Shown: positions 1 through 7,652 of the stretch, piece after piece | How positions within the stretch are numbered: position 1 is the stretch's first letter | Layout: every line of letters begins with the position of its first letter | From: Gemmatimonadetes bacterium T265 | GTDB taxonomy: Bacteria; Gemmatimonadota; Gemmatimonadetes; Gemmatimonadales; Gemmatimonadaceae | Direction of reading: 5' to 3' | DNA length: 64,000 nucleotides | Assembly: GCA_019973575.1 (NCBI GenBank) | Contig: BPUI01000002.1 | Coordinates: 1,116,001-1,180,000, forward strand | Notes under the pieces: generated by a model | Told to the model about the DNA's origin: nothing | What the model saw: the letters and a program-made list of their open reading frames with translations, nothing else | Databases searched by the model: none | Program-made: the position numbers and the translations under genes

Positions 1-249
1 GAGGACGCGGGCAAGCGCGTGCACGTGTGTGCGTCGATCGACGACCGCCAACTCGTCCTCGAGGTCCGGGACGAGGGCCCCGGCTTCGACCTCGGCGCGC
101 ACGCGTGGGGCCCGGACGCCGCCGACGCTCACGACCGCGAGGATGGCCGCGGCCTCTTCCTCATGCGGCGGCTCATGGACCACGTCGAACAGTTCGTCGC
201 CCCCGGGAGCGGCAACGTCGTCCGGATGACGCTCCGGCGCTCCGCGTGA
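1..249 (+). CDS. Anti-sigma regulatory factor (RsbW/SpoIIAB-type ATPase), C-terminal part
   Basis: Only the last 82 residues are in the window; the gene begins upstream. The visible part carries two ATP-lid signatures of the GHKL/HATPase_c fold: DEGPGFD near window residue 24 and GRGLFLMRRLMD near residue 48, the pattern seen in RsbW and SpoIIAB Ser/Thr protein kinases. Family members bind a sigma factor or phosphorylate an STAS anti-anti-sigma factor in a partner-switching cascade. The stop codon overlaps the GTG start of the GAF/SpoIIE phosphatase gene (GTGA at 246-249), so the kinase and the opposing phosphatase are probably translationally coupled. The N box lies outside the window, so activity cannot be judged. 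Confidence 0.82.
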   Translation, partial: EDAGKRVHVCASIDDRQLVLEVRDEGPGFDLGAHAWGPDAADAHDREDGRGLFLMRRLMDHVEQFVAPGSGNVVRMTLRRSA

Positions 250-1850
250 ACGGCGGCCGCGCGACCGGACGCGCGGCGAGTGAGCTCGGTGCCGTGTTGC
301 GCGCGTTCCGCGCGGCCGTGGGGTGCCGCGCGGCGCTCTGGGCCGCGCCGTCGTCCGGCGCGCCCGCACGCCTGCTCGCGCACGACGGCGACCCGGCCGG
401 CCTCCGCTGGCCCGACCCGCACGGGCCGCCGACGGGCGCGCGACTCGCGACCGTCCCGGGGCTCCCGTCCACGTGGCTCACCGTCGGGCCGTGCGCGGAC
501 GGGTCGGCGCCGTCGCAGGCGCAGCTCGACCTGCTCGCGCCGCTCGTCGCGCGTCAGCTGCAGACGGCGGGCGAGGTCGAGCAGGCCGCGCTCGAACTGT
601 CCGAGCGCTACGAGGAGATCAACCTCCTCTACACGATCACCGAGATCCTCGGCCGCGCGGTGACCCTCGAGGAGACCGCCCGCGTCATCCTCACCGAGGT
701 CTCCGAAACGGTCGGCGCGCGGCGCGGCGCGATCTACCTGTACGAGCCCGGCGCGGGCGTTCTCCGAGCGACCGCGACGTTAGGCGTCCCGGCGGCGGGC
801 GTGCCGCCCGTCGCCGTGGACGCGGCCGACAGCACCGCGGCCCGCGTGTTCCGTACGCTGCACCCGACGATCGACGAGCGCGACGGCCCGGGCGCGGACG
901 GCACGTCGCCGGACGGGGCGCTCCGCGACGGCGCGCTGCTCTGCGTCCCGATCGTCTGGAGCGGGCCGTCGGGCGGGGAGCCGCTCGGCGTCGTCGCGCT
1001 CTCGGGCCGCCGCGCCGGGCAGCAGTTCACGGCCGGGGACCTCAAGCTCGTCACGGCGATCGCGTCGCAAATCGCCGCCGCGATCCAGAACGCCCGGCTG
1101 GTCCGCGCCTCGATCCAGCAGCAGCGCCTCACGCAGGAGATGGCCCTCGCACACGACCTGCAGATGTCGCTGCTGCCGCGCGTCGACGTCGTCGCGCCCG
1201 CGGCCCGCGTCGCCGCGCGCGTGGTGCCGGCGGACAGCGTCGGCGGCGACTTCTACCAGCTGGTCCGCCTCCCCGGCGCGCGCACGGGCGTGATGGTCGG
1301 CGACGTGTCGAGCCACGGCTACCGCGCCGCGCTCATCATGGCGCTCACGATGAGCGCCGCGGCGATCCACGCGCAGCAGTCGGGCGACCCCGGCGAGACG
1401 CTCGGCGCGGTGCTCGGCTCGTTAGGCGACGAGCTGGCGACCACGGAGATGTTCATTTCGACGGTCTACGCGGTCGTCGACCCGCGCGCCGGCACCCTGC
1501 TCTACGCGAACGCGGGCCACCCGCACGCGTTCGTCCTCCGCGCCGACGGCAGCGCCGAGCGGCTGCCCGCGGGCGCGCCCCCGCTCGGACTCGTGCCCGC
1601 CACGCCCGCCTGCGCACGCACGACCTGGCACGCGGGCGAGGACCTGCTCGTCGTCTTCACCGACGGGATCAGCGAAGCCGTCGACGCGAACGGGCGGATG
1701 CTCGGCGAAGAGCCCGTCCTCGCGGCGGCGCGCGCAGTGCGCGACCGCGACCCCGACGCGGTGGTCGCGGCGGTGTTCGACGCGCTCGCCGCGCACACCG
1801 GCGGGGCCGCCCCGCGCGACGACCTCACCCTCGTCGTCGCGCGGAGCTAA
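246..1850 (+). CDS. GAF-domain SpoIIE/RsbU-type PP2C phosphatase
   Basis: A 534-residue protein. Residues about 1-100 resemble a degenerate sensor region, residues about 120-290 a GAF domain (ligand or redox sensor), and residues 300-534 a SpoIIE-type PP2C phosphatase. The phosphatase part begins with AHDLQMSLLP and has metal-binding signatures GGDFYQ (about residue 333), GDVSSHG (about 352), FTDGISEA (about 473) and RDDLTLVV near the C-terminus. Family members dephosphorylate STAS-domain anti-anti-sigma factors. The start is the GTG at 246 that overlaps the upstream anti-sigma kinase stop; a longer open frame back to 27 would run over the kinase coding region and is very Arg/Pro-rich, so it is not credible. 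No STAS protein or sigma factor is visible in the window. Confidence 0.86.
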   Translation: MNGGRATGRAASELGAVLRAFRAAVGCRAALWAAPSSGAPARLLAHDGDPAGLRWPDPHGPPTGARLATVPGLPSTWLTVGPCADGSAPSQAQLDLLAPLVARQLQTAGEVEQAALELSERYEEINLLYTITEILGRAVTLEETARVILTEVSETVGARRGAIYLYEPGAGVLRATATLGVPAAGVPPVAVDAADSTAARVFRTLHPTIDERDGPGADGTSPDGALRDGALLCVPIVWSGPSGGEPLGVVALSGRRAGQQFTAGDLKLVTAIASQIAAAIQNARLVRASIQQQRLTQEMALAHDLQMSLLPRVDVVAPAARVAARVVPADSVGGDFYQLVRLPGARTGVMVGDVSSHGYRAALIMALTMSAAAIHAQQSGDPGETLGAVLGSLGDELATTEMFISTVYAVVDPRAGTLLYANAGHPHAFVLRADGSAERLPAGAPPLGLVPATPACARTTWHAGEDLLVVFTDGISEAVDANGRMLGEEPVLAAARAVRDRDPDAVVAAVFDALAAHTGGAAPRDDLTLVVARS

Positions 1851-1854
1851 CCCG

Positions 1855-2697
1855 GTGCCGCGCGCGGGCGGCGACCTGCCGGCGCCGCGGAAGCGGTTCG
1901 GACAACACTTCCTGCGCGACGGCGCGGTCCTCGCCCGCATCGTCGAGGCGCTCGCGCTCACCGGCGCGGAAACCGTCGTCGAGATCGGGCCCGGGCGCGG
2001 CGCGCTCACCGACCTGCTCGCGCGCCGAGCACGCCGCCTCGTCGCGATCGAGATCGACCGCGACCTCGCGGCGCACCTGCGCGCGCGCTACGCCGCGGAC
2101 CCCCACGTCGAGGTGGTCGAGGCCGACGTGCTCCGCGTCCCGCTCGGCGACGTGGCCGGGCCCGACTACGTGCTGGCGGGCAACGTCCCGTACTACATCA
2201 CCACCCCGATCCTCTTCCACGCGCTCGTGCCGCCGCGGCCGGCGCGCGCGGTCTACCTCGTCCAGCGCGAAGTCGCCGACCGCCTCACGGCGCCGCCGGG
2301 CGGCAAGGCGTACGGTGCGTTAGGCGTCAACGTGCAGGCGGTCGCCCGCGTCGAACTGGTCACGCGCGTGCCGCCCGGCGCGTTCGCGCCGCCGCCGCAG
2401 GTCGACTCCGCGGTGGTGCGCGTGACGCCGCGGCCGGACCCGGTCGTCGCGCCGGACGAGGAACGACCGTTCCGGCGGTTCGTGCAGGCCGCGTTCGCGC
2501 TGCGTCGCAAGCAACTCCGGCGCGTCGTGCGGACGATCACCGGCCTCGACGTCGAAGCCGCCGAACGGGCGCTCGCGGCGGCCGACGTCGACCCGGACGC
2601 GCGCGCCGAGACGCTCTCGCCCGCCGAGTTCGCCGCGCTCGTCCGCGCGCTCGGCCCCGCGGTCGCGGCCCTACCCGCCGCGGACGACGTAGCCTAG
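1855..2697 (+). CDS. rsmA: 16S rRNA dimethyladenosine transferase RsmA (KsgA)
   Basis: A 280-residue SAM-dependent methyltransferase that by family dimethylates two adjacent adenines near the 3-prime end of 16S rRNA during 30S maturation. Visible landmarks: N-terminal RFGQHFL motif, SAM-binding EIGPGRGALT near residue 43, acidic EIDRD ending the second strand, and the catalytic NVPYYI motif near residue 109, followed by the small helical C-terminal domain. Length is normal for the family. The GTG start is 4 nt after the phosphatase stop. The TPP riboswitch begins about 13 nt after this stop. Confidence 0.95.
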   Translation: MPRAGGDLPAPRKRFGQHFLRDGAVLARIVEALALTGAETVVEIGPGRGALTDLLARRARRLVAIEIDRDLAAHLRARYAADPHVEVVEADVLRVPLGDVAGPDYVLAGNVPYYITTPILFHALVPPRPARAVYLVQREVADRLTAPPGGKAYGALGVNVQAVARVELVTRVPPGAFAPPPQVDSAVVRVTPRPDPVVAPDEERPFRRFVQAAFALRRKQLRRVVRTITGLDVEAAERALAAADVDPDARAETLSPAEFAALVRALGPAVAALPAADDVA

Positions 2698-2710
2698 CTT
2701 GCGCCGCAAC

Positions 2711-2812
2711 ACGACCGGGGTGCCCGCGCGGGCCGCTGCTACAGCGGCGTCCGCGTCCGGCTGAGAAAAACCCGTAGAACCTGATCCGGTTCGCACCGGC
2801 GGAGGGAGTCGC
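2711..2812 (+). ncRNA. TPP (thiamin pyrophosphate) riboswitch
   Basis: All THI-box landmarks appear in order: GGGGTGCC at about 2717-2724, a variable GC stem-loop, GGCTGAGA at 2759-2766, AACCCGTAGAACCTGAT (the ACCC and GAACCTGATC signature) at about 2768-2785, the CCGGTTCGCACCGG hairpin, and the closing GGAGGGA at about 2801. This matches the TPP aptamer. It lies directly upstream of a TonB-dependent receptor and not of a thi biosynthesis gene, so the receptor is probably repressed when cytoplasmic TPP is high. A GC hairpin at 2853-2881 could be the expression platform. Confidence 0.93.
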
Positions 2813-2852
2813 GTCATCGCGTGGCCACGGGGCATTCCCGTCGCGCGCGGTC

Positions 2853-2881
2853 ACACGGGGGCTGTCGAGCCCCGGCCGTGT
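2853..2881 (+). promoter_or_regulatory. Hairpin downstream of the TPP aptamer (possible expression platform)
   Basis: GGGGCT (2858-2863) pairs with AGCCCC (2868-2873) around a GTCG loop, and ACACG (2853-2857) pairs with CGTGT (2877-2881) around a 3-nt GGC bulge. There is no U-run after it, so it is not a textbook terminator. It lies between the riboswitch and the candidate receptor starts and could control either transcription or translation. Function is inferred from position only. Confidence 0.45.
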
Positions 2882-2951
2882 TCACGCCGTCGTGCGTCGC
2901 CCGCGCCCCGCGGGCGGACGCGGCGCCGGCGCCACGCCCGGTTCCCGCCTC

Positions 2952-5054
2952 GTGTCACTCGCTCGATCGGCCGCGTCCTCCGGCGCGGCACGCCGGACGC
3001 CGCTCCTGCTCGTCCTCGCCGCGGCCGTTCCCGCCGCCGCTCGCGCCCAAACGCCGGCGTCCGGCCGTGCCGACAGCACCGCGCGCGACTCGGCGCGCGC
3101 GCGGCAGCTCGAAGGCGTCACCGTCCGCGCGGTCCGCTCCGGCGCGGCGCCCGCGCAGACCACGCTCGACGCCACGGCGGTCGCCCGCGCGTACACCGGC
3201 CAGGACGTGCCGCTCGTGCTGCAGCAAGCGCCGAGCGTGACGACGTACAGCGAGAGTGGCTCGCAGAACAACTATTCGTATTTCCGGCTCCGCGGGATCG
3301 ACCAGTCGCGGGTGAACATCACGCTCGACGGTGTCCCGCTCAACGAGCCCGAGGACCAGCAGGTCTACTTCTCGGACTTCCCCGACCTCGCCAGCTCGCT
3401 CCGGAGCGTCCAGGTCCAGCGCGGCGTCGGCACGAGCACGTTCGGGCAGGCGTCGTTCGGCGGGTCGGTCAACCTCGAAACCGTTTCGTTAGGCGCGACG
3501 CCGCGCGGCGGCGAGGTCCAACTCGGCGGCGGCTCCTTCGGCGCGGCGCGCGCCAACGCGTCGTACACGACCGGGCTGCTGCCGAGCCGGTTCGCGTTCG
3601 CGGGGCGTTTCTCGAACCAGAAGGAGGACGGCTACCGGCGAGGGTCGGGGCACGCCGGCAACAGCCAGTATTTCTCGGCCGGCTACTTCGGCGAGCGCGA
3701 CCTCGTGAAGCTCACGCTGCTCACCGGCGTGGAATCGAACGGCCAGGCGTACGAGGCCGTGCCGCTCAGCGTGCTGCGGGTCGACCCGCGCGCCAACCCG
3801 CTCGCCGGCGTGGGCGACCGATTCCGCGAGAGCATGGCCGCACTCAGCTACACGCGCCTGCTGTCCCCGTCCGCGACGCTCGCCACCACAGTGTACGGCT
3901 TCCGCGCGGGCGGCACGTACGACTACCCGTCCGACAGCGTGCACGCGCCGTATCGCTACGGGCTCCAGTCGCGCTGGGGCGGTATCATCACCGCGCTCCA
4001 CGCGGTCCGGGGCGCCGCGACGCTCGACGTCGGCGCGCACGCTAACGACTACTCGCGCGACCACACGTTCGCGGACCGGCCGGACCTCGACGCGCCCGCG
4101 TACGCGAACCGCGGCTACAAGGCCGAGCAGAGCGCGTTCGGCAAGCTGGCATACGCGCTCCGCGATGCGACACTGTTCGGCGATCTCCAGCTCCGTCAGG
4201 CCGCGTTCCGCTACCGCCCGACCGCCGGGAGTGGCGTCCCGGACGCGAGCGCGGCGTGGCGCTTCGCCAACCCCCGCGTCGGCGCGGCGTACCGCGCCGC
4301 GCCGACGCTCACACTCACCGCCTCGTACGGCGCGTCGGGGCGCGAACCAACGCGCGCGGACCTGCTCGCCGGGGCGGACGACGTATCGCCCCAGGACGTC
4401 GACTCGCTCCTGCCGCTCACCCGCGTCCGCCCCGAGCGTGTCCGGGACTTCGAAGGCGGCGCCGACGTGCGCACCGGCGCGCTCTCGCTCCACCTCGGCG
4501 GCTACGTGATGCGCTTCCGCGACGAAATCGCGCTCACCGGCCGGACGACGCCGCTCGGCTACGACATTCGCACCAACGTGCCGTCCAGCGTGCGGCGCGG
4601 CGTCGAACTCGAGGGGCGGTACGCGATCACGTCCGCGCTCGCCGTCGGCGGATCGTTCGCGCGCAGCTACAATCGCATCGCGCGCTACGACGACGACGCG
4701 ACCGGGACCAACTACCTGAACGTGCCGCCCACGCTCACGCCCGACGTCGTCAGCGTCCAGCAGTTCACCTGGCGCGCTACGTCGTGGCTCGTGCTCACCG
4801 GCGACGGGCGGTACCAGGGTCGGACGTACCTCGCGCCGGTCGGCGACGCGCGGCTCACGACGCCCCCGTTCTTCGTCGTCGCGGGCGGGGCCCGGTTCCA
4901 GATCCGCGGGCGCGAACTGCTCGTCGAGGGGCGGAACCTGCTCGACCGGCGTGCCTACCCGTCCGGCGACGTGAGTGGCGACGGCGTCGCGCGCTACTAC
5001 GTGCTCGCCCCGCGGAACGTCGTCGCGACCCTGCGGCTCGGCTTCGGGCGTTAG
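2952..5054 (+). CDS. TonB-dependent outer-membrane receptor, probable thiamin transporter
   Basis: About 700 residues. The N-terminus is Arg-containing, then hydrophobic (LLLVLAAAVPAAARAQ), a Sec signal peptide with cleavage probably after ARA. Next come a plug domain (YFRLRGIDQSRVNITLDG, a typical plug signature) and a 22-strand-type barrel region to the C-terminus. An in-frame GTG at 2892 would add 20 Arg/Pro-rich residues; the GTG at 2952 gives the cleaner signal peptide. The upstream TPP riboswitch is the main evidence for substrate: it points to uptake of thiamin or a thiamin phosphate across the outer membrane, as proposed for TPP-controlled receptors in Bacteroidetes. No TonB/ExbBD or inner-membrane thiamin permease is in the window. 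The stop overlaps the stop of the convergent kinase gene by 4 bp (TTAG, 5051-5054). Confidence 0.85.
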   Translation: MSLARSAASSGAARRTPLLLVLAAAVPAAARAQTPASGRADSTARDSARARQLEGVTVRAVRSGAAPAQTTLDATAVARAYTGQDVPLVLQQAPSVTTYSESGSQNNYSYFRLRGIDQSRVNITLDGVPLNEPEDQQVYFSDFPDLASSLRSVQVQRGVGTSTFGQASFGGSVNLETVSLGATPRGGEVQLGGGSFGAARANASYTTGLLPSRFAFAGRFSNQKEDGYRRGSGHAGNSQYFSAGYFGERDLVKLTLLTGVESNGQAYEAVPLSVLRVDPRANPLAGVGDRFRESMAALSYTRLLSPSATLATTVYGFRAGGTYDYPSDSVHAPYRYGLQSRWGGIITALHAVRGAATLDVGAHANDYSRDHTFADRPDLDAPAYANRGYKAEQSAFGKLAYALRDATLFGDLQLRQAAFRYRPTAGSGVPDASAAWRFANPRVGAAYRAAPTLTLTASYGASGREPTRADLLAGADDVSPQDVDSLLPLTRVRPERVRDFEGGADVRTGALSLHLGGYVMRFRDEIALTGRTTPLGYDIRTNVPSSVRRGVELEGRYAITSALAVGGSFARSYNRIARYDDDATGTNYLNVPPTLTPDVVSVQQFTWRATSWLVLTGDGRYQGRTYLAPVGDARLTTPPFFVVAGGARFQIRGRELLVEGRNLLDRRAYPSGDVSGDGVARYYVLAPRNVVATLRLGFGR

Positions 5055-5641
5055 GCCGCGCGGCGGAGCGCCGCGTCGACCGCCGCCCGCGCGGCCGCGG
5101 CACGCGCGTCGCCCGCGCCCTCGACGGCCGTCCAGCGACAGCCGAGGGCGTCCAGCGTCCGCGCGAAGGCGGCGCGGAGCTCCGCACGCGCGTGCGGCTG
5201 GTCGCGCTGCTCGTCCGCGACCCACGGCAGGTCGACGTCGCAGAGGAGGTACAGGTCGGCGCGCCGCTCGCGGGCCGCGTCGACGATCCACGCCGCGCAG
5301 CGGCCGTAGTAGTGCCGGGCGTACACGACCGTGCTCACAAGGTCCGTGTCGTGCACGACGAGCGGGGCGCGGACGGCGGCCGCGCGCGCAGTCGCCACCG
5401 CTTCCAGCGCGATCTGCGCGCGGGCGATCGGGGCGACGTCGTCGGCGCTTAAGAGCGCGCTCGGCGGCGTGTCCGGCGGGAGCGTCGCCGCACGCGCGCG
5501 TGCGTACGCGCGGGCCGCCTCGAGCGAGAGTTCCGCGCCGTAGTCCCGGGCGAGCAGGACCGCGAGCGTGCTCTTGCCGGTGCTCTCCGGTCCGGTCAGC
5601 GTGACGACGAACGGCCGCGCCGGCGCGGACGACGCGTCGTC
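5051..5641 (-). CDS. NadR-like AAA-type P-loop kinase (nicotinamide-riboside kinase family); start unresolved
   Basis: The reading frame encodes a P-loop protein with Walker A GPESTGKST near its beginning, then a mixed alpha/beta kinase with LYLLCDVDLPW toward the C-terminal half, the arrangement seen in the NadR C-terminal kinase (AAA_28) family that phosphorylates nicotinamide riboside to NMN. The frame is open from 5668 down to 5051, but between the in-frame stop at 5669-5671 and the Walker A there is no ATG, GTG or TTG; the first such codon is a GTG at 5398, which would remove the P-loop. Translation may use a non-standard codon (a CTG at 5597-5599 or an ACG upstream), depend on re-initiation from rex, or a base error may be present. 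It follows rex immediately, so it is probably cotranscribed with it. Substrate is inferred from family. Confidence 0.72.
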   Translation of the reverse strand, partial: DDASSAPARPFVVTLTGPESTGKSTLAVLLARDYGAELSLEAARAYARARAATLPPDTPPSALLSADDVAPIARAQIALEAVATARAAAVRAPLVVHDTDLVSTVVYARHYYGRCAAWIVDAARERRADLYLLCDVDLPWVADEQRDQPHARAELRAAFARTLDALGCRWTAVEGAGDARAAAARAAVDAALRRAA

Positions 5642-6266
5642 AGTCGTCGCGGTTGCGGAGCGCGTAGCTCAGCCCCTCGAGCTCCATCGCCATGTTCACG
5701 GTCTTCAGCGTCACGCCCGGCGGCACCTGGACCTGTGCCGGCGCGAAGTTGAGAATCGCCGTGATGCCGGCGCGCACGAGCCGGTCGACCTCCGGCTGCA
5801 CGTCGTCGGCGGGGATCGCGAGGACGGCGATGTCCGGCCGTTCGCGGGCCGTATCGGCTTCGAGGTCGGCGATCGGGCGGACGACCTGGCCGTCCCACGA
5901 GCTCCCGATCTTGCGCGGGTCGTTGTCGTAGACGGCGATCACGCGAAAGCCGCGCTGGGCGAAGCCGCGGTACGTCGACAGCGCCGAACCGATCTTCCCG
6001 GCGCCGACGATCACCACCCTCCACTCGCGGCCGAGTCCCAGGATGTCCTGGAGCTTGGCGGTGAGGTCCGCGACCGAGTAGCCGAGCCCGCGCGTGCCGA
6101 ACGACCCGAAGAACGACAGGTCCTTGCGAACCTGCGCCGACGTCGTGCCCGCATAATGTGCAAGGTCCTCGCTCGAGGTCGTCGTGTGACCCCGCGCCGC
6201 ATGCTCTTCGAGGTAGCGCAGGTAGACCGAGAGCCGGCGGACGGTCGAATCGGCGATGTGTTTCAC
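5640..6266 (-). CDS. rex: Redox-sensing transcriptional repressor Rex
   Basis: 208 residues: N-terminal winged helix (residues about 5-80, with SAQVRKDLSFFGSFG, a hallmark of Rex) and a Rossmann NAD(H)-binding domain with GAGKIGSAL near residue 90, then a C-terminal swapped helix. Rex dimers bind DNA when NAD+ is high and release when NADH rises. Starts at GTG 6266. A near-ideal Rex operator sits at 6315-6332, 49 bp upstream and overlapping the candidate -10 (TAACTT on the minus strand), so the gene is very likely autoregulated. The NadR-like kinase gene follows without a gap, which links NADH/NAD sensing with a predicted NAD precursor kinase. Confidence 0.95.
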   Translation of the reverse strand: MKHIADSTVRRLSVYLRYLEEHAARGHTTTSSEDLAHYAGTTSAQVRKDLSFFGSFGTRGLGYSVADLTAKLQDILGLGREWRVVIVGAGKIGSALSTYRGFAQRGFRVIAVYDNDPRKIGSSWDGQVVRPIADLEADTARERPDIAVLAIPADDVQPEVDRLVRAGITAILNFAPAQVQVPPGVTLKTVNMAMELEGLSYALRNRDD

Positions 6267-6313
6267 GGAGCGCGGGAGGTCGGGACGGCCACGAACGGCG
6301 GGCTCGTCCCGAG

Positions 6314-6333
6314 CTTGTGAAATCGTTCACAAG
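6314..6333. promoter_or_regulatory. Rex operator (palindrome)
   Basis: CTTGTGAA-ATCG-TTCACAAG is an 8-bp perfect inverted repeat around ATCG, almost identical to the Rex consensus TTGTGAAnnnnTTCACAA. It overlaps the minus-strand candidate -10 of rex (TAACTT, 6331-6336). The arginine deiminase gene on the other strand starts about 90 bp away, so effects on that promoter are possible but less certain. Confidence 0.9.
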
Positions 6334-6422
6334 TTAGCCGTGTGTCGACGCGGCTTCCACCCGCCCTGCGCGGTCGCGCCCCGCGGCCGTCCGGCACGAG
6401 CCGCTCGGCTACCTTCCCCGGG

Positions 6423-7652
6423 ATGTCAGTGCACGTGGGTTCCGAAATCGGCGCGCTCCGGCGCGTGCTCGTCCACACGCCGGGGCCGGAGCTGCTCGCC
6501 GTCACGCCGAGTACGCGCGAGGATTTCCTCTACGACGACATCATCGACCGTGAGAGCGCCCGGCGCGAGCACGAACAGCTCGTGGCGGTCCTGGAGCGGT
6601 ACGCGGAGGTGCTGCACCTCCGCGACCTGCTCACCGGCGTGCTCGAGGACGGCGACACGCGCGCGGCGCTTCTACACGAAGCGCTCCGCGTTCCGCTCGT
6701 CGCTCCGCTCGCCGACGACCTGAGCACGCTCGACGCCGACGCGCTGGCCGGCGCGCTGATCACCGGGCACGCCGCCGAACCGGGACCGCTTGCGCGCGCG
6801 CTGAACGAGCCGACCTACGCGCTGCCGCCGCTGCCGAACCTGTTCTTCACCCGCGACACGGCCATGGTGGTCGGCAACCACGTCCTCCTCGGCGCGATGC
6901 GCTACGGCGCGCGGTGGTCGGAGGGCCTGATCATGCGCTACGTGTTCGACCATCATCCGGCGCTCGCGAACTGTGGCATTTTGTACGACGGCTCCGGCGA
7001 GCGGCGGCACGGCCACACGCTCGAAGGCGGCGACGTGCACGTCCTCGCGGACGACACGGTCATCATCGGCTTCTCCGAGCGTTCGACGCCGGCGGCGATC
7101 GACCACCTATGCGAGCTGTTGTTCGCGCGCGGCGGCGTCGAGCGCGTGATCGTCGTCGTGATGCCCGCGGAGCAGACGGCCATCCATCTGGACATGATCT
7201 TCACGCAGGTCGGTCGCGAGACGTGCGTCGTCTACCCGCCGCACTTCCTCGGCCCGAAGCGGCTGCCCGTGCTGCTCCGCCACCGCGGCGACACGACGCT
7301 CGCGACGATGCCCGACGTGTTCGCCGCCCTGCGCGCGTGCGGCCTCTCGCTCGAACCCGTCCTGTGCGGCGGGACGCGTCGCGCGGCGCAGGAGCGCGAG
7401 CAGTGGGCGTCGGGGTGCAACTTCGTCGCGGTCCGCCCGGGGGTGGTGCTCTCGTACGAACGGAACGGCGAGACCCTGCGCGCGCTCGCGGACGCCGGAT
7501 TCGCCGTCGTCCGTTCGGCCGACGTGGTCGCGCCGGACGCTCCGCCGCCCGACGACCGTCCGACGGTCATCACGATCGCGGGTGGGGAACTCGTCCGCGG
7601 CGGCGGGGGGCCGCGCTGCATGACGTGCCCGATCGAGCGCGACGGTCCGTGA
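6423..7652 (+). CDS. arcA: Arginine deiminase
   Basis: 409 residues, the usual family length. It hydrolyses L-arginine to citrulline and ammonia, the first step of the ATP-yielding arginine deiminase pathway. Guanidino-enzyme motifs: FFTRD near residue 140, HTLEGGDVH near 200, HLDMIFT near 255, and the C-terminal GGGPRCMTCPI containing the catalytic cysteine at about residue 399. The ATG at 6423 matches the conserved N-terminus; a TACCTT box ends 7 nt upstream, so the message could be leaderless. It is divergent from rex. Ornithine carbamoyltransferase and carbamate kinase, the later steps, are not in this window. The stop overlaps the GTG start of the exonuclease gene. Confidence 0.94.
   Translation: MSVHVGSEIGALRRVLVHTPGPELLAVTPSTREDFLYDDIIDRESARREHEQLVAVLERYAEVLHLRDLLTGVLEDGDTRAALLHEALRVPLVAPLADDLSTLDADALAGALITGHAAEPGPLARALNEPTYALPPLPNLFFTRDTAMVVGNHVLLGAMRYGARWSEGLIMRYVFDHHPALANCGILYDGSGERRHGHTLEGGDVHVLADDTVIIGFSERSTPAAIDHLCELLFARGGVERVIVVVMPAEQTAIHLDMIFTQVGRETCVVYPPHFLGPKRLPVLLRHRGDTTLATMPDVFAALRACGLSLEPVLCGGTRRAAQEREQWASGCNFVAVRPGVVLSYERNGETLRALADAGFAVVRSADVVAPDAPPPDDRPTVITIAGGELVRGGGGPRCMTCPIERDGP

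Noticed and set aside
27-245. In-frame extension of the GAF/SpoIIE phosphatase to 27
   Set aside because: Overlaps the anti-sigma kinase coding region and is a run of Arg/Pro; the GTG at 246 in a GTGA overlap fits better.
3489-5291. Long minus-strand open frame
   Set aside because: Shadow of the TonB receptor: high Arg content, no domains and it crosses the kinase gene end.
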